A stretch of DNA of 64,000 bases. Origin: Pseudisothecium myosuroides. Lineage: Eukaryota > Streptophyta > Bryopsida > Hypnales > Lembophyllaceae. Positions 23,320 through 35,178 of the stretch are shown here, piece after piece. The notes beneath the pieces are model-generated. The model was not told the DNA's origin. It saw only the letters and a list, made by a program, of their open reading frames with translations, and searched no databases. How positions within the stretch are numbered: position 1 is the stretch's first letter; every line of letters begins with the position of its first letter. The position numbers were made by a program, and so were the translations under genes. The stretch lies in contig OX637290.1 in NCBI GenBank assembly GCA_951799445.1, forward strand, positions 30,064,987-30,128,986. The letters are read 5' to 3'.

Positions 23320-23770
23320 AATTTTTACTAGTGGAATTGGCTTTTTTCAATTCCACATTGGAATTAGTAGTAATATAGTTTTTTCTATTGTGTAATACAC
23401 TTTTTCGTGGAATGATTATTTAAAAGAAGAAGTTGTAGTTCTTTTTTCTTGAATTTTTGTGTGTAGATTTCTAATTCAATTTTTTAATATAATGCCAAAT
23501 TCTTTACGTAGCAAAAGACAATCATTTGTACTTACAAAGTTTCAAAGTTGAAACTTTACCTTTTGAAACAATTGGGAAAAGCTTATATGCACTATTTTGA
23601 ATATAGTATGACGTTGGAGATGCTAAAGAATTAGGGTCTAAAATTTGGAAAAGGTAAACATTCGAGTTGGGTATAAGATCCTTCGGTTAGAAGTTGCAAA
23701 AGAGATCACAATTTTGACTAAATAACCCCCCTTTTTTGCTCAAAAACACCCACAGTGTTGCAAAGTGTTG
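23320..23770 (+). repeat. Probable decayed copy of the 940-bp TTAA family
   Basis: GGGTATAAGATCCTTCGGTTAG followed by a late TTGCTCAAAAACACCCAC segment echoes the right-hand third of the 940-bp family (GTGTAAGATCCTATAGTTAG then AGTGTTTTTTGG). ATTCCACATTGGAATTAG echoes its middle. Terminal TTAA ends were not found. Confidence 0.35.
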
Positions 23771-24029
23771 TTTTGTGACAATTTTGCTTAGAACACCCAA
23801 AGAACTTTGCTGGTTAGTATAAAAAAAATTGAGTGGAAAATCGATGAAATTGACAAATTGTTCTAAAAAAATTAGATTTGAATGAAAGTTATTAGTAATA
23901 GATAATATTGTAGATGAGCATTGACATCCATTTTTCCCTTGCTTGCATTCAATTCCAAGGTGTAAGTCTTTGCTCTCCCAACTAGAAAATTAATAAAAGA
24001 AATTGGCTAATATAATGCAGGAGGTCGAG

Positions 24030-24300
24030 AAAGTGTGCCTTCAGGAGCTGATTGCATCTGGGGAAGCTAAACTCCCGTCAAAACATTTTTCAGTAAATTT
24101 CTATAGAATAGAAAATGGAATTGGCATCTAATCCAAGTCATTTCATATTTTTTAAACCTTTGTGAAATTAGTTATGGATTGTTGAATTTGAAACACTGAG
24201 TTCAATAAAAGCATCCACCTCTTGAAATGTAGACTATAGGTACATTGATGGTGCATTTAATCTAGCAAAGTGTAACTCTGCATTAGAAGACGCTTTTAAG
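24030..24300 (+). repeat. Dispersed repeat R2, copy 2
   Basis: GAGCTGATTGCATCTGGGGA, ATTTTTCAGTAAATTTC, GGAATTGGCATCTAATCCAA and CATCCACCTCTTGAAATG follow in the same order as at 21640-21910. Confidence 0.55.
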
Positions 24301-24466
24301 GTAAACTAACCCATGACAAGCAAACCACCCAATGCAGACACCTAGAAAACCACCCATTCTAGTTTTACATTAACCTATGGTGCACTTTTGCTACTAAATG
24401 AGATTAGGATTTCATTAGGTTGGTTAGTGGCCAAAATCAATGCCTTGGGTAGTGGTGATGGAGTTA

Positions 24467-24672
24467 GAGTAGAACCTCTCTTAGTGCATAGTGTTGGGAC
24501 TATGCACTAAGAGAAGTTTATGCATTTAGAGAGGTGCAGTAATATTCACTAACTAACAGGGCCTCCAACCACATGGCTTCTAACTACAAGGCCTCCAACC
24601 ACTGCTCAACAATAAAGGCTTCAAATTACAATCTTTGTTAGTGCATATTATGCACTAACAGAGGTTTTATTG
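24467..24672. mobile_element. Pogo-like miniature element, TA-flanked, 206 bp
   Basis: The left end GAGTAGAACCTCTCTTAGTG and the right end CACTAACAGAGGTTTTATTG are inverted relatives flanked by TA. An inner GCATAGTGTTGGGACTATGC hairpin follows the left end, just as in the element at 16637. This is the uninterrupted counterpart of that element. Confidence 0.65.
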
Positions 24673-25150
24673 TATTAGCTCGTGACTGCTTTAGGAACTT
24701 CTACCTTTTTAGTGTAAATTCATTACAATAGCTAACTTTTTATTCCTTTATGTCATGGCCATGTTAGGAAATATTGTGGCCTTGTTAGAAATTATTGTAA
24801 TTGCTTTAGGTGGTAAGATGACCATCAAGGGTACAGGTTTGGGTGGTTTTAAGGTAGTCTAAACACTGTTTTGGACCAATTAGGCAGCACACTTCAAAAT
24901 TCATAACAAATGTATACTTTGTCAAAAAAATAAAATTTCAATTGCTCTCTCCATTTCTCATGTTTGTCTTCATATGGAATTTTTTTTAAATTTTTTTCAA
25001 AAATGTCAACAAGGCAAACCAGCCATTCTGCCTGTCAGAGGCTGGTTTACCTATGAGCCTGGTCAGGTATAGGACCTCCTACCTTGGGCCCTTACTGCCC
25101 ATGCCAACCACATTTATACCGACTCACGGAGACAGATAAACCTCTGATTT
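24673..25150. other. Spacer, no gene
   Basis: No gene recognised. An isolated AGGTCCTACC-type end (CCTCCTACCTTGG, about 25075) may be a remnant of the AGGTAG family. Confidence 0.3.
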
Positions 25151-27348
25151 CAAATGAATGAGGTAGGTGTTACCGCGCCCCTATTCCCACACCCGGAGCA
25201 TGCGATCCCGGTGACCGCGGACGGGCGACCCGACCCGAACCAGCCCGTCCCGTCCCAGCCCAGCCCGTGGACCCGCGAGAGAATGGCGCGCCCATTGATG
25301 GAGGCCCCACAGCGTCTGCTGCCACAGCCAGGCGGAGCAGCGCAGACAGACCCGAAAGAAAGCCATCCTCGGGCTCCCGTTGCGTCTCTCGTCGTTGTCG
25401 TCGCCTCAAGGCTCCCCTCCGACCTCTGACCGCCATAGCTAGCTGCCTTCCCGACCTTTCTCCGCCATTCCTTGCACAGCTAGCGCTCCAGCAGGAGAAC
25501 GAAGCCGAGAGCTAGAGAAGGAGAAGGCCGGAGGTCTGGAGAATATTGCGATGGCTTCCAGGTTCTAATTTTGCGGCATTGCAGTCTTTCGTGCTGTAGT
25601 TTAGTCTAGGAACTGGCTGTGGCCCCGGCTGTGGCGGGACTAGCTAGGCCGGAGAGCTCTGCCCGAGGAGGTCAGGACGGGAGCTAGACGGGAGCTTAGG
25701 TCGAAGCTCGCTCGAGCCTCTGCGCCTAGGAGGTGGTTAGTTGGTGTTCCGTTTGCGTTGGTGACGGCTCTTGCTGCTAGCTTGAAAGGCTGAACAAGTG
25801 AAGTAGCTAGGGCAAGGCTTGCAATGCAGGCGCTGCGCTATGAGAGGTGAGACGCAGGGACTTTCTGTCTCGTTGTATATTTTTCTTTGACTGTTAGAGA
25901 GGTCTGCATTGCTCATTCGTTCTCGGCAAGTTCATTTAAGCGGAGCTGGAACGGCGTTTGGACTGGCATTTTAGTGTTGTTCGTTAATAGACAAACGGCG
26001 GAGGAGAGAGAAGGAACTGGAGACGAAATAGTAGCCAGTATGAGTCTTGAGAAACGACGGTAATATCCATGTCAAGTATGCTTGAATAGAAACTGACAGA
26101 ATTAATGAGTTCGAGTTTGTAGTGTGCATCTAGTTGGTGGCATTGTGCGAGGGCACGCTCTGCTTTAAAGACTTCGGTCCTCTGTGTGAAGGCGATGGTT
26201 AAATTCATTCCTCAAGCAGTCGTTCATGTCGTTGTCTGCTTGTTGGAGACCTTTAAGGCTGACGCTGACATTTCTGAGTGTAAATAGTGATTGCATTAAG
26301 TATGTGTCGTTCCTAGCATCGGTTACTGCTTCTTTTGAATATTGCGATATTTTTGTCTCGTGTGAAGTATCTGTTAATGCAGAGACTGAAAGTTAATAAT
26401 GCTGGCGAATTTGCAGGTTGCAGGTATTCATACGTGGCTGTCGAATTTTGGATTTCTCCTTCTGCAGTCTACATTCCTCTTGGGACTCTTCGACGGTTGC
26501 TTTAAATTTTGAGACATTCTGGGAGAACATGGCATAGCTAGTGACGTACGTGTGCTTGCTGGTGATAGAGTACATGATTGGCAAATCGGCCGTTCAGCAT
26601 GCTGTCGGAATATGGCTTTGCTCCAGATCTTTAATCTTGTACCTCTTAAAGAATAGGGAGTCTATCGACTACTGAAACTGGAAATGGAAATGGCTACTTA
26701 AGAAAGCCATTCCGAGAGTCCGTTCAGTAACGTTTTGGATTCTTCAGGGGATAGAAATTGAAGATTGACGGGAATAAGTACTAGGGCATTGGCTGAGTTG
26801 GAGTAAGAAACTTCAGACAAATTTTTTCAAGAAATCGATGGAAGGACAGAGCAATCTGTCGTGGAATATTCGCCTTCATTGGATGTTGTATGAACAATGG
26901 AGTCCAGGAATTGGCGAGGAGATATGACTGCAAAATGTTCAGATCATGGCCTCAGGACTTTTTCTGTTGTTTACAAGGATGACAATGAAGGTCTTGACGA
27001 AAATGAGGAGCCCAGATTACAGCTCCTCCATGGTGCTGACAGAATTCTGGTGGTGCATCTGACTTGTGCCACGAGCTTTGAGTGAAGTCCTTCAGCACAG
27101 AAATTCCAGTTACGCACGACTCTTTAATTTGGATGTATACAAATGGTGCGAACTTGAAGGCAAGAGTTCCGGATGCTGACTAAATGCCGAATTTCCGGCA
27201 TTATTGAGCCATATGCTGAGCATCGATTTCATTCTGGAATTAAGCTAGAGCCCACGCCAAAATAATTCTCGTATTTCACAGCAGAACGGATGGGAAGGAT
27301 AGAAGAGGAGTGTCAAGGGAGATCTCTTGAAGACTGGTGAGAGTCATC
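25151..27348 (+). promoter_or_regulatory. GC-rich promoter and long 5' leader of the ALE2-like kinase gene
   Basis: A sharp GC and CpG rise at 25170-25520 marks the likely promoter/first-exon area. Several short upstream frames precede the coding start at 27349, for example ATG-GCT-TCC-AGG-TTC-stop at about 25551. GAGAG followed by GTGAGACG at about 25846 is a good donor site, and TTTGCAG near 26420 is a possible acceptor, so a leader intron is likely. Frames inside the GC-rich block on both strands are proline/arginine-rich shadows, not genes. Confidence 0.45.
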
Positions 27349-30300
27349 ATGCGCTGCAATGCCTGCATATTTGCAGGGTTGCTTACTGTGCTGCTCATGG
27401 CTACCAATATATCCAGGCTTGGGCATGGTATTGTGCCGTCCCCTCTAATCTACTCATTCTTGATTTTCAGAAATTTTCTCACTTACCACTAACTGTCATG
27501 CCCTATAAGGGGTGAGTTGGATGCTTTCATGGACAGAATAATTGCACATCCATTTGATTACATACTTAACTAATTGTCTTAAGTCGAGGGTGTTGCTTAG
27601 TAACAAGCCACATGAATCACTAATGCATATGCTGTATTGCTTTGAGCACAATGCTTTAGTGATATCCCCTATTTTTCACGAGAAAAATTGCCATTACAGG
27701 ATTGTGCTCCCCTCCAATACAGACGCTGGAGTTTAGAATGCTTCGAGACCCAACAATTTTACGTTCTCAGGCTAGGAAATATTGTTTTTGTGATTAGTGT
27801 TCAATCAATACATAGATTGTTGGACATCTTCGAGTCCGAGTATGTTAATGTATTATCGTTCTATCAGTTTTTGCGTGTGAAATTTTTTTTATGCATTCTT
27901 ATTACGTACTCTATGTTGGTCCGCGGCCTCGTCCACTTAAAGATGCGAAATAGGGATAGACTAGCACCTAAATATTCTGGTATATTTGCGATTGTTTACC
28001 TGGAATTCATCTAATTTTGGACTGATTTATCACTTTGCATTTTGCTGCAGCCACGCCATATCCAGCAGCGGATGAACCCTCTCCTAAGGTTCCTCCTGCA
28101 GCCCAGAAATTTCTTTCAGGCGCTCCCTCCTTCCCATCTTCTGACAATTTTCCATCTGGTAATTTAGCGATGCATCCACGAGCATCTGAAATTCTGCATC
28201 TGCAACCTGCGGTAGCACCGCAGGTTCTGAACCTGCAACTGGTAGATTCTTCGTTAGCAGCTTCACCTGGAAGACACCGCCATCCAAATCGGACAAGGTC
28301 TAGAAGGCCGATTCCAGCCCCTTCTCCAAGAGCACGAGGGCGTCGTCGTCCCCGGCGCGGAGGTCAGATGATTTGGAAAGATAATTAAATAGTCTAAATC
28401 TATTTTCAATAAACAAATCTCTTGTATCAATATAATTAATGTTCATTGATGCCGATTCTACTTGCTGCATTACTTACTGAAGCTTTTTGCTTGATCTATT
28501 GACTTGCTGAGATGGGATTCATGAGTTTTTAAGTAGTCCAATTTTCTGCCTATTGACTCATCAGAATGTTTGATTGAACTTGGATGGCAACAGCGCCAGC
28601 TCCAGCTCCAGTGTTCGCCCCGATGCCACCGATAATCTCTGCTCCGCCTCCAAATAATACTGAAGGTACATAGATTTTCTAAAAAATTCCTTCTGCACTA
28701 TTCACTGAATTCCGTTGTGAATTATGTTCTGTGGAATTTTTTTCGATGGTGTTATGTCTCTGGATTAGCGACTGAATCATGAAGAGAGGAGTGAGTCGCA
28801 GAATTTAAGACTATGACGTACTGCCAATTGTTAATCAAGGAGACGATAACTATGCCAAGAATTTTCTAAATGTCCAACAGATTGCAAAGAATGTGAAGAC
28901 GGATATACCACCGCGCCAGCGGGTGCTCCTTGTGGATGCGTAATACCTATGACTACAAGTTTACAATTAGCAATCAGTCTTGAAAAACTATTTCCGCTGG
29001 TGGCTGTATTAGCTACGGAACTTGCCGAGAGTCTTTTCCTACAACAAAGCCAAGTGCGAATCATGGGGGCGAATGCGGTTGCTCAGTTCCAGGACAAGAC
29101 AGATGTGACTGCCCAGTTTGTGCCTTTGGCAACGGCTTTTGATAACACTACTGCAGTGCTTCTAGCTTCACAAATCTGGGAGCGCAGATTGAAACTCAAC
29201 GAAACACTTTTTGGTCATTACCTGGTCATTTCGGTACACTATCCAGGTAACGACTTCATACGCCTCGGGTTATCACACTTCGATGTTCTAGTCTATTAGC
29301 CAGGTTTTTGTACCCGCCGTATAGTTTCGTGGATGTTTTCTCGAATACTGAGGATAAGTACGAAGAATTGTATTTTGATAGAAACATCTGCCGTGAAGTC
29401 TTTCTCAAATATTATGTTGAACTGTTTGAAAATATGATGTGATGTGATTCATTGTGGAAGGTAGGGCGTTAAACTTGTCTAACTGTTTCCTACAGGAAGC
29501 ACTTCGCTGTTGTTTATCTTTTATTTTTTATTTCCTAATGGACATAAGTAATTTGGAAGATAAATATTCGTTTCGTTTCCTGGTCCGCTGTTGAAGCTCA
29601 TTCAATTGGCATCTTCAAACACTCGTAATTTTCCGATAGTTTTCCATCAATACGCACTCTTGGCTTGAATTTGTTTTGTAGGCTTGCCACCTTCACCACC
29701 TTCTCAAGCAGAGCCAGATTCTGCCCTTCCTCCATTAAGCAGTGGAGGGGCTGCTCAGCGACCGATTGGAGTGGGCCTTAATAATGTTGGTCACAAGATG
29801 AGTAGTGCAAAAATCGCTGTGATTGCCCTAGCATCGACGATGGGTGCAGTGATCAGTCTCGGTGTTATCTGGCTAATAATGCTGAAGTGTAATAACCGGG
29901 TGCAGTCACTGGAAAAGGCCACGGAGCTCAATTATCCTTCTGCCTTGAAACGCCCTTCTCGTTCAGGTACTCCTAACTTCTCATTTGAAATTGGAACCAC
30001 AATCTTAGGGTTGAAGGTTTCAGTTCATTACTCGCAAACATCGCTGGAGGTGCAAGTGCGACAACTGGCACTTGAAGGAGCAAACCCTTTTTCAATATGA
30101 TGCTATGAGAATGCCATCGAGGCAGAATATAATTGCCAATGGCAGAGGGGCGTCGTTCTTGCTCCATTATTGGCATTTTGATTATCAAAGCGTCATCTAG
30201 CAATCATTTTAAGAGACCGAGGAGTCTTACAAGTGCAAAATGATGAAAAATAATGTGTTTTAGTAAGAGGCGGAGACTGCAGTGAAGTCTGCCTCTTACG

Positions 30301-32204
30301 TTGAAAGATGCACGCTTTTATACTGCTAAAGCTTTGTTACTACTATATAATATGCATTTACTGCCTCAAAAAGATTAATTTATGTGGTCTCCGTGCGTCC
30401 TCAGGAGGAATTTCTGTAGTATCCGGAAGCTTTCAGTCAGCTGCATCGTTCTCAGGTGAATCGAGCATTCCGGGGTACACAGTAACTGCCAGGTGTTTCT
30501 CGCTGGCTGAACTCGTCAGAGCAACTGAGAACTTCAAACCTGAAAACATCGTTGGACAGGGAGGCTTTGGGACGGTCTATCAGGGGAAATTGGATGACAG
30601 AACACCTGTAGCTGTGAAAGTATTAACTCGCGGGGATCAGCAAGGAGGTCGAGAGTTTGTTGCTGAAGTGGAGATGCTGAGTAGATTGCATCATCGAAAC
30701 CTTGTCAAACTCGTTGGCATTTGCACAGAGGACAGTCGATGCTTGGTATATGAGCTCATTTGCAATGGCAGTGTCGAGTCGCATTTGCATGGTAAGCACT
30801 ATTAGCCTTCAATGGCAGGTTCCATAAGACTCCTTTCAACCCATAGCTTTAGGCTTTCAGATATCTTTGGAAATTCTAGCACACAGACGTGGTTAAGAGT
30901 CCCAAGAATCCTGAGAAAACCTGCTAAGAATGCGTACCTTGTAGAGTTTGCCATCTTCTGTCCTGGTTTCTAATTCATGAATTCTTCTTGGTTCTTTGCC
31001 GACCTATTTATTGTCTCATCTGCAGGCATAGACAAATATATTGCGCCACTAGATTGGGAGGCCAGGCTGAAAATTGCACTGGGATCAGCAAGGGGTCTAG
31101 CTTATCTTCACGAGGATTCGAATCCGAGAGTGATACATCGAGATTTCAAGGCTAGCAATATTTTATTGGAAATGGACTGCACCCCTAAAGTATCCGATTT
31201 TGGCCTGGCCAAGGCAGCAGCTGAAGGAGGGCATAGTCAGCATATATCCACTCGCGTCATGGGTACTTTTGGGTGAGTTCTGGTCTGATCAAGAACTAAT
31301 TAATTTCCAGGAATTAGCAGTGCTGTAACCTAGCTTGTTACAGCTGTGGAGGTTTCTTTTTTTTCCTCGATGGTTAGTGCTTCCTAGCTCACAGTTGTGG
31401 ATACTAATTGTCGCTGTTGTGGATATACCTCCCGACGATTGAACGAACCGTAACTAGCATGGATGCTTTGAAAATCGCAGGTACGTGGCCCCTGAATACG
31501 CCATGACCGGCCATCTCCTCGTGAAGAGTGACGTATACAGCTATGGGGTGGTCCTTCTCGAGCTTCTCTCCGGGAAAATGCCTGTGGACATTGATAACCC
31601 CGAAGGACAGCAGAATTTGGTCACATGGGCGCGTCCTCTGCTCACAACAAAGGAAGGGTTGGAGATGTTAGTCGATCCAGACCTTCAGGGCGATTTTCCA
31701 TTTGACGACTTCGCCAAGGTGGCTGCCATTGCTTCCATGTGTGTCCAGCCTGAAGTGTCGCACAGACCCTTCATGGGCGAAGTCGTGCAAGCTCTGAAAC
31801 TGGTCTACAACGACTCCGACGTCTGTGAGTCTCACCCGGGGGACTATTCCCCCGACCTGACCAAATTCGGGGCCAGCAGCGACCCCCGAGCACGGTTTCT
31901 GCCGGATTCCTCGTTCCTCAGCAGCGACTACGACTCCGGGCCACTGTACAGCAGGGACCTCGATGTGCGGCCCATATCGGCCTCAGCGGCATTGTCAGAT
32001 TCGGGTCGCCCTGTTAGGCAGCTCACCGGGTCTTTCCGTCGCCAGAGTAATTCCGGCCCTCTCAAGACCTCCACCGGACACAAGCCACCCGCCTGGTACA
32101 GGTTGAGGGCATCCAAAGCAGTCACGAAGAGCGATCATGGAGCTGCTATCAATGGTGGACATAATCACCATGCACCCAGAGAATACGCAACGCATTGGCC
32201 ATAA
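27349..32204 (+). CDS. ALE2: ALE2-like receptor Ser/Thr protein kinase (8 coding exons)
   Basis: Exons 27349-27427, 28051-28362, 28594-28665, 28881-29246, 29682-29966, 30405-30791, 31026-31272 and 31481-32204 join in phase to 823 residues. Residues 1-27 form a signal peptide ([17 protein letters not shown]). A Pro/Ala/Arg-rich part follows, then a cysteine module (DCKEC at 155-159, PCGCV at 171-175) like the ALE2 ectodomain. A membrane helix lies at about 320-344. The kinase has loop [11 protein letters not shown] (422-432), Lys443, HRDFKASN (538-545), DFGLA (558-562) and APEYAMTG. The tail of about 120 residues is Ser/Pro-rich. In Arabidopsis ALE2 acts at the plasma membrane in epidermal/cuticle development; the ligand here is unknown. 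The start codon is chosen because it gives the signal peptide and exon 1 splices in phase. Family assignment is strong; orthology is inferred. Confidence 0.88.
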
Positions 32205-33239
32205 GCTGGAGGACCTATCTAGTCATATCATAGTAAGGGCCTTTGTGAAGCTCGCTTGAGTTACCACTTAATTGGAAGGTGGGCACTCTAGCTATTTCCG
32301 GATAGGGTAGGTGCTTGCAGGGACTCGCTACACGTACGGGTCCACAAGTTTCAAAAGTTGAACCATGCCAGGTGACACTTTGGATCGTCCCAATCATCAT
32401 TCTTGACAGAGGTACACGCCCAATTCACCATTAGAATTACTTTTCATTTTAGAGTCCTCAATCATTCCGTATGAACTCACTGCCAAACCCATCCCTTGTT
32501 CCTTACAATGACGAAGCAACGCAAATTCTTTAATCAATCTGGGCCGGGCTTTCATTTGAGGCAGCAGTCACATGATCATACATGTGAAAAACGTGACAGC
32601 TCCTGGAAGCGATTTGTTTTCCAATCAGTGGAGAGTGGGCAGTAGGGATCGATTTCCCCATCTCGTGATAGAGACTCCTGGTTGCAAAGAGAAGCTCCCG
32701 CTTATCACAGTTCGAATATGGATGCTCGTCTCATTTTTCTTAGCAAGTTGCCTGATTTCATGTAGGCTGGTGCAAGTAATCAATTTGAATGTGGATTTCC
32801 ATTCCTTTTCCGTCGGAATGTGACTTTCCGTTTCCATTTCAAGTGAAATTCACTTCATTTCTAGTTGTGGATATCCATTTTCATTTTCCTTTGAACACGT
32901 TCCTTTTGTGAATTGTGCTAACGTTTTCATCTGAGATTTCACTCTTGCGAATGTCCGTTTCATTATTACTGGTGAATTTCTTTTTCTTTTTCTTTTGTGA
33001 GTCAGTTTATTGTTTACAGATATTCGTTTCATTTCTAAAATCTCACTCATTCGGGGCTTTGTATTTCATTTTCAGCAGTGAATTTTCATTTCATTTCCAT
33101 TTCAAAGTTTCAATTTATAAGTAAACACTATGATTGTCAATTTGAGACTTGTCTAGGTCTCAAAGCTGGATCTTCTCAAACCAAAATGAGACCAATTTAA
33201 CTTCAATTTTTTGCACTTCAAAGTCTTATGGTTTGAATC
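32205..33239. other. 3' flank of the kinase gene plus degenerate CATTTC-rich spacer
   Basis: The first few hundred bases are presumed 3' UTR. From about 32780 to 33120 one strand is dominated by TTTCATTTC / TTCCATTTC phrases, giving a low-complexity, loosely periodic tract. No gene on either strand. Confidence 0.4.
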
Positions 33240-33850
33240 TTTTCTGGTAGGAATTTGAGTTGAAGATCTATGAATTTTTAAGGAAAAAGAAATTAAAATA
33301 ATTTCATCTTTAGATTTTTTATATTAAAGAGAAGCATACACAAGATTGAAGGGAAATTCAAATTGTTAATAGTTCAAAAATAGAATTGAAACATATAATC
33401 CCTAATGATAAGACTGTTGTAGCCAATAATCTACATCCTATAGATGCCTTTGTTTTGAAAAATTGTGAAAACTCAGATCTTAAACAAGTACTATATGAAG
33501 ATGCCCAGATTGCCACAAAAATTAGACTATTTATAACTTTCACATAACTAATCTAAATGAAATGAATAAAAGCTCTTCACATAATTCTAAGCGTACTATT
33601 TGAAAAAAAAAAAAAAAAAAAAAAAAATTCCAATTTTGTGCAGATTCTTTTCTGCTATCTAGACTCAAGCATTTTATATTTTATAGGCCATAATTTTTTC
33701 TTCTAGAAACCAAATGAAATAAAAATCATATTTCCAAAAATCTAGAACAATCTTTTATCTTCAAATAAGATTTTAGAAAATTACAAAGAAATTTGACATG
33801 AAAAATTTGCCTATAATAAAGCCCATCTCAAGACTTTGGATATATAGTTG
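33240..33850 (-). repeat. Probable decayed copy of the 940-bp TTAA family with a poly-A run
   Basis: ATAATCCCTAATGATAAGAC, TATAACTTTCACATAACTAA and AAATGAAATGAAT follow in the same order as in the reverse-oriented family copies at 19029 and 35208. A 26-base A-run sits at about 33602-33627. Intact TTAA ends were not found. Confidence 0.4.
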
Positions 33851-34057
33851 GAGACAATAAGATCCATTCCTTAGTGAGACCCTTCACCATATCCTATAGT
33901 TAATTCCTGACTAAATTATGAACTAACTAGATATTCTAAAGCTAAGAGAGAGACAAAACGTGTTAAATTTTTAGGTATATCAAACAATAAAAACTAGTAG
34001 TGAAAAAACTAAGAAACAATAAATAACAATCACAATTAGAAGGCTCTAGAAGTTGCT

Positions 34058-34703
34058 TTAACCCCTAAATGCCCAAGGCCTGTTTTGAGTGACTTGGAAT
34101 TTGCTCTAAATTGAACAAAATGCCAACATTTTGATAAGTTGTATCAATTTTTTTCAAATTGTAACCGTACCAATTCAAACTAGACATGTTAGAGATCTCA
34201 TAGAAAAAGAAAACACAACAATATCACTTATAGAGTGAAAGATTATAATGTTTGACCATGAGGGTGTTAAAACTGCAAAAAACTTTCAACCCTCTTTTCA
34301 CAAGTTGAATCTAAAAAAATGGTGACCAAAAAAATATGAGGTTAAAGAGCCTAACATGTATAACCCCAATCAATTTATGGCTTCTTAAAATCTACTCTAT
34401 AGTTTTTTTAAATGAATTTTGAATGTGATTTTTGATCCAAGATCTAGTGTATTTGAGGCTCATTTCCAAGAGCTCTCAACACTACGGGAAGTCAAGATTT
34501 CAATGGGTACCCTTGCACAAAATCTTCAATAGAAAAATCACTATTGATTATTTTCAAGATCAGATTTTTGATGCTAAAACTAGACTTCACAAAGAACTTT
34601 CCAAAAATATTAAACTACTAAAAATAGCAACTTGGTTGAGTTTTGTTTGACTTCAAAGTTTTGCAAACACCAGATTTTGGTGCCTCGGGCATTTAGGGGT
34701 TAA
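34058..34703. mobile_element. TTAA-flanked non-autonomous element, 645-bp family, copy 1
   Basis: Starts TTAACCCCTAAATGCCCAAG and ends CGGGCATTTAGGGGTTAA, with TTAA at both edges. The interior matches 47011-47653 in inverse orientation. Its outermost 12 bases are the same as those of the 940-bp family, but the interior differs, so the two probably share a transposase. The frame at 34432-34650 inside it is not a recognisable gene. Confidence 0.75.
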
Positions 34704-35176
34704 ATCCACCACCAATTTGTCACCAATTTGTCACTAATTTATTATCAATCTACAAGACTCCTACTTGATTTGAAGCACTTTCTAAAGAGCAATCTACAAT
34801 GTTGGTGAATGTTGATGAGTATGGCCGACATTCTTTGGAAGTTGTAGGTGCAAAATTGTGCTTGGCACATATTAAAAGGATGGTAGAGTAGTAATCTTTT
34901 CCTCCAATTTTAATACATTTTGTCTTCCTTTCTAAACTTCTAAAATATGTAGTTATTTTTAAATTTGGTGAAGAATTGACTATGTGGCAAAGGTCCTAGT
35001 TAGGAATGGATCTTTCTGTCCTCAACTCCATCCATAATCAAACACTACTCCAAATGTAACACCTACATTTGAACCAAAAAGAGTCACAAAAACCAGATAT
35101 TGATTACAGACAATCAGAACACAAGTCTTTGGAGGCATTACTTTGGAAATTCACAAGTGTCCGTCCAAATAATGCA
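34704..35176. other. Spacer, no gene
   Basis: CACCAATTTGTCAC is repeated directly at about 34710-34735. Otherwise nothing recognised. Confidence 0.3.
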
Positions 35177-35178
35177 TA

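Noticed and set aside
25154..25436. Overlapping GC-rich frames on both strands before the ALE2-like gene
   Set aside because: Pro/Arg-rich and mutually antisense, with no splice link to the kinase. More likely promoter or untranslated leader.
30308..30404. N-terminal extension of kinase exon 6 ([13 protein letters not shown]...)
   Set aside because: This is intron sequence read through. The acceptor TCAG at 30401-30404 joins exon 5 in phase.
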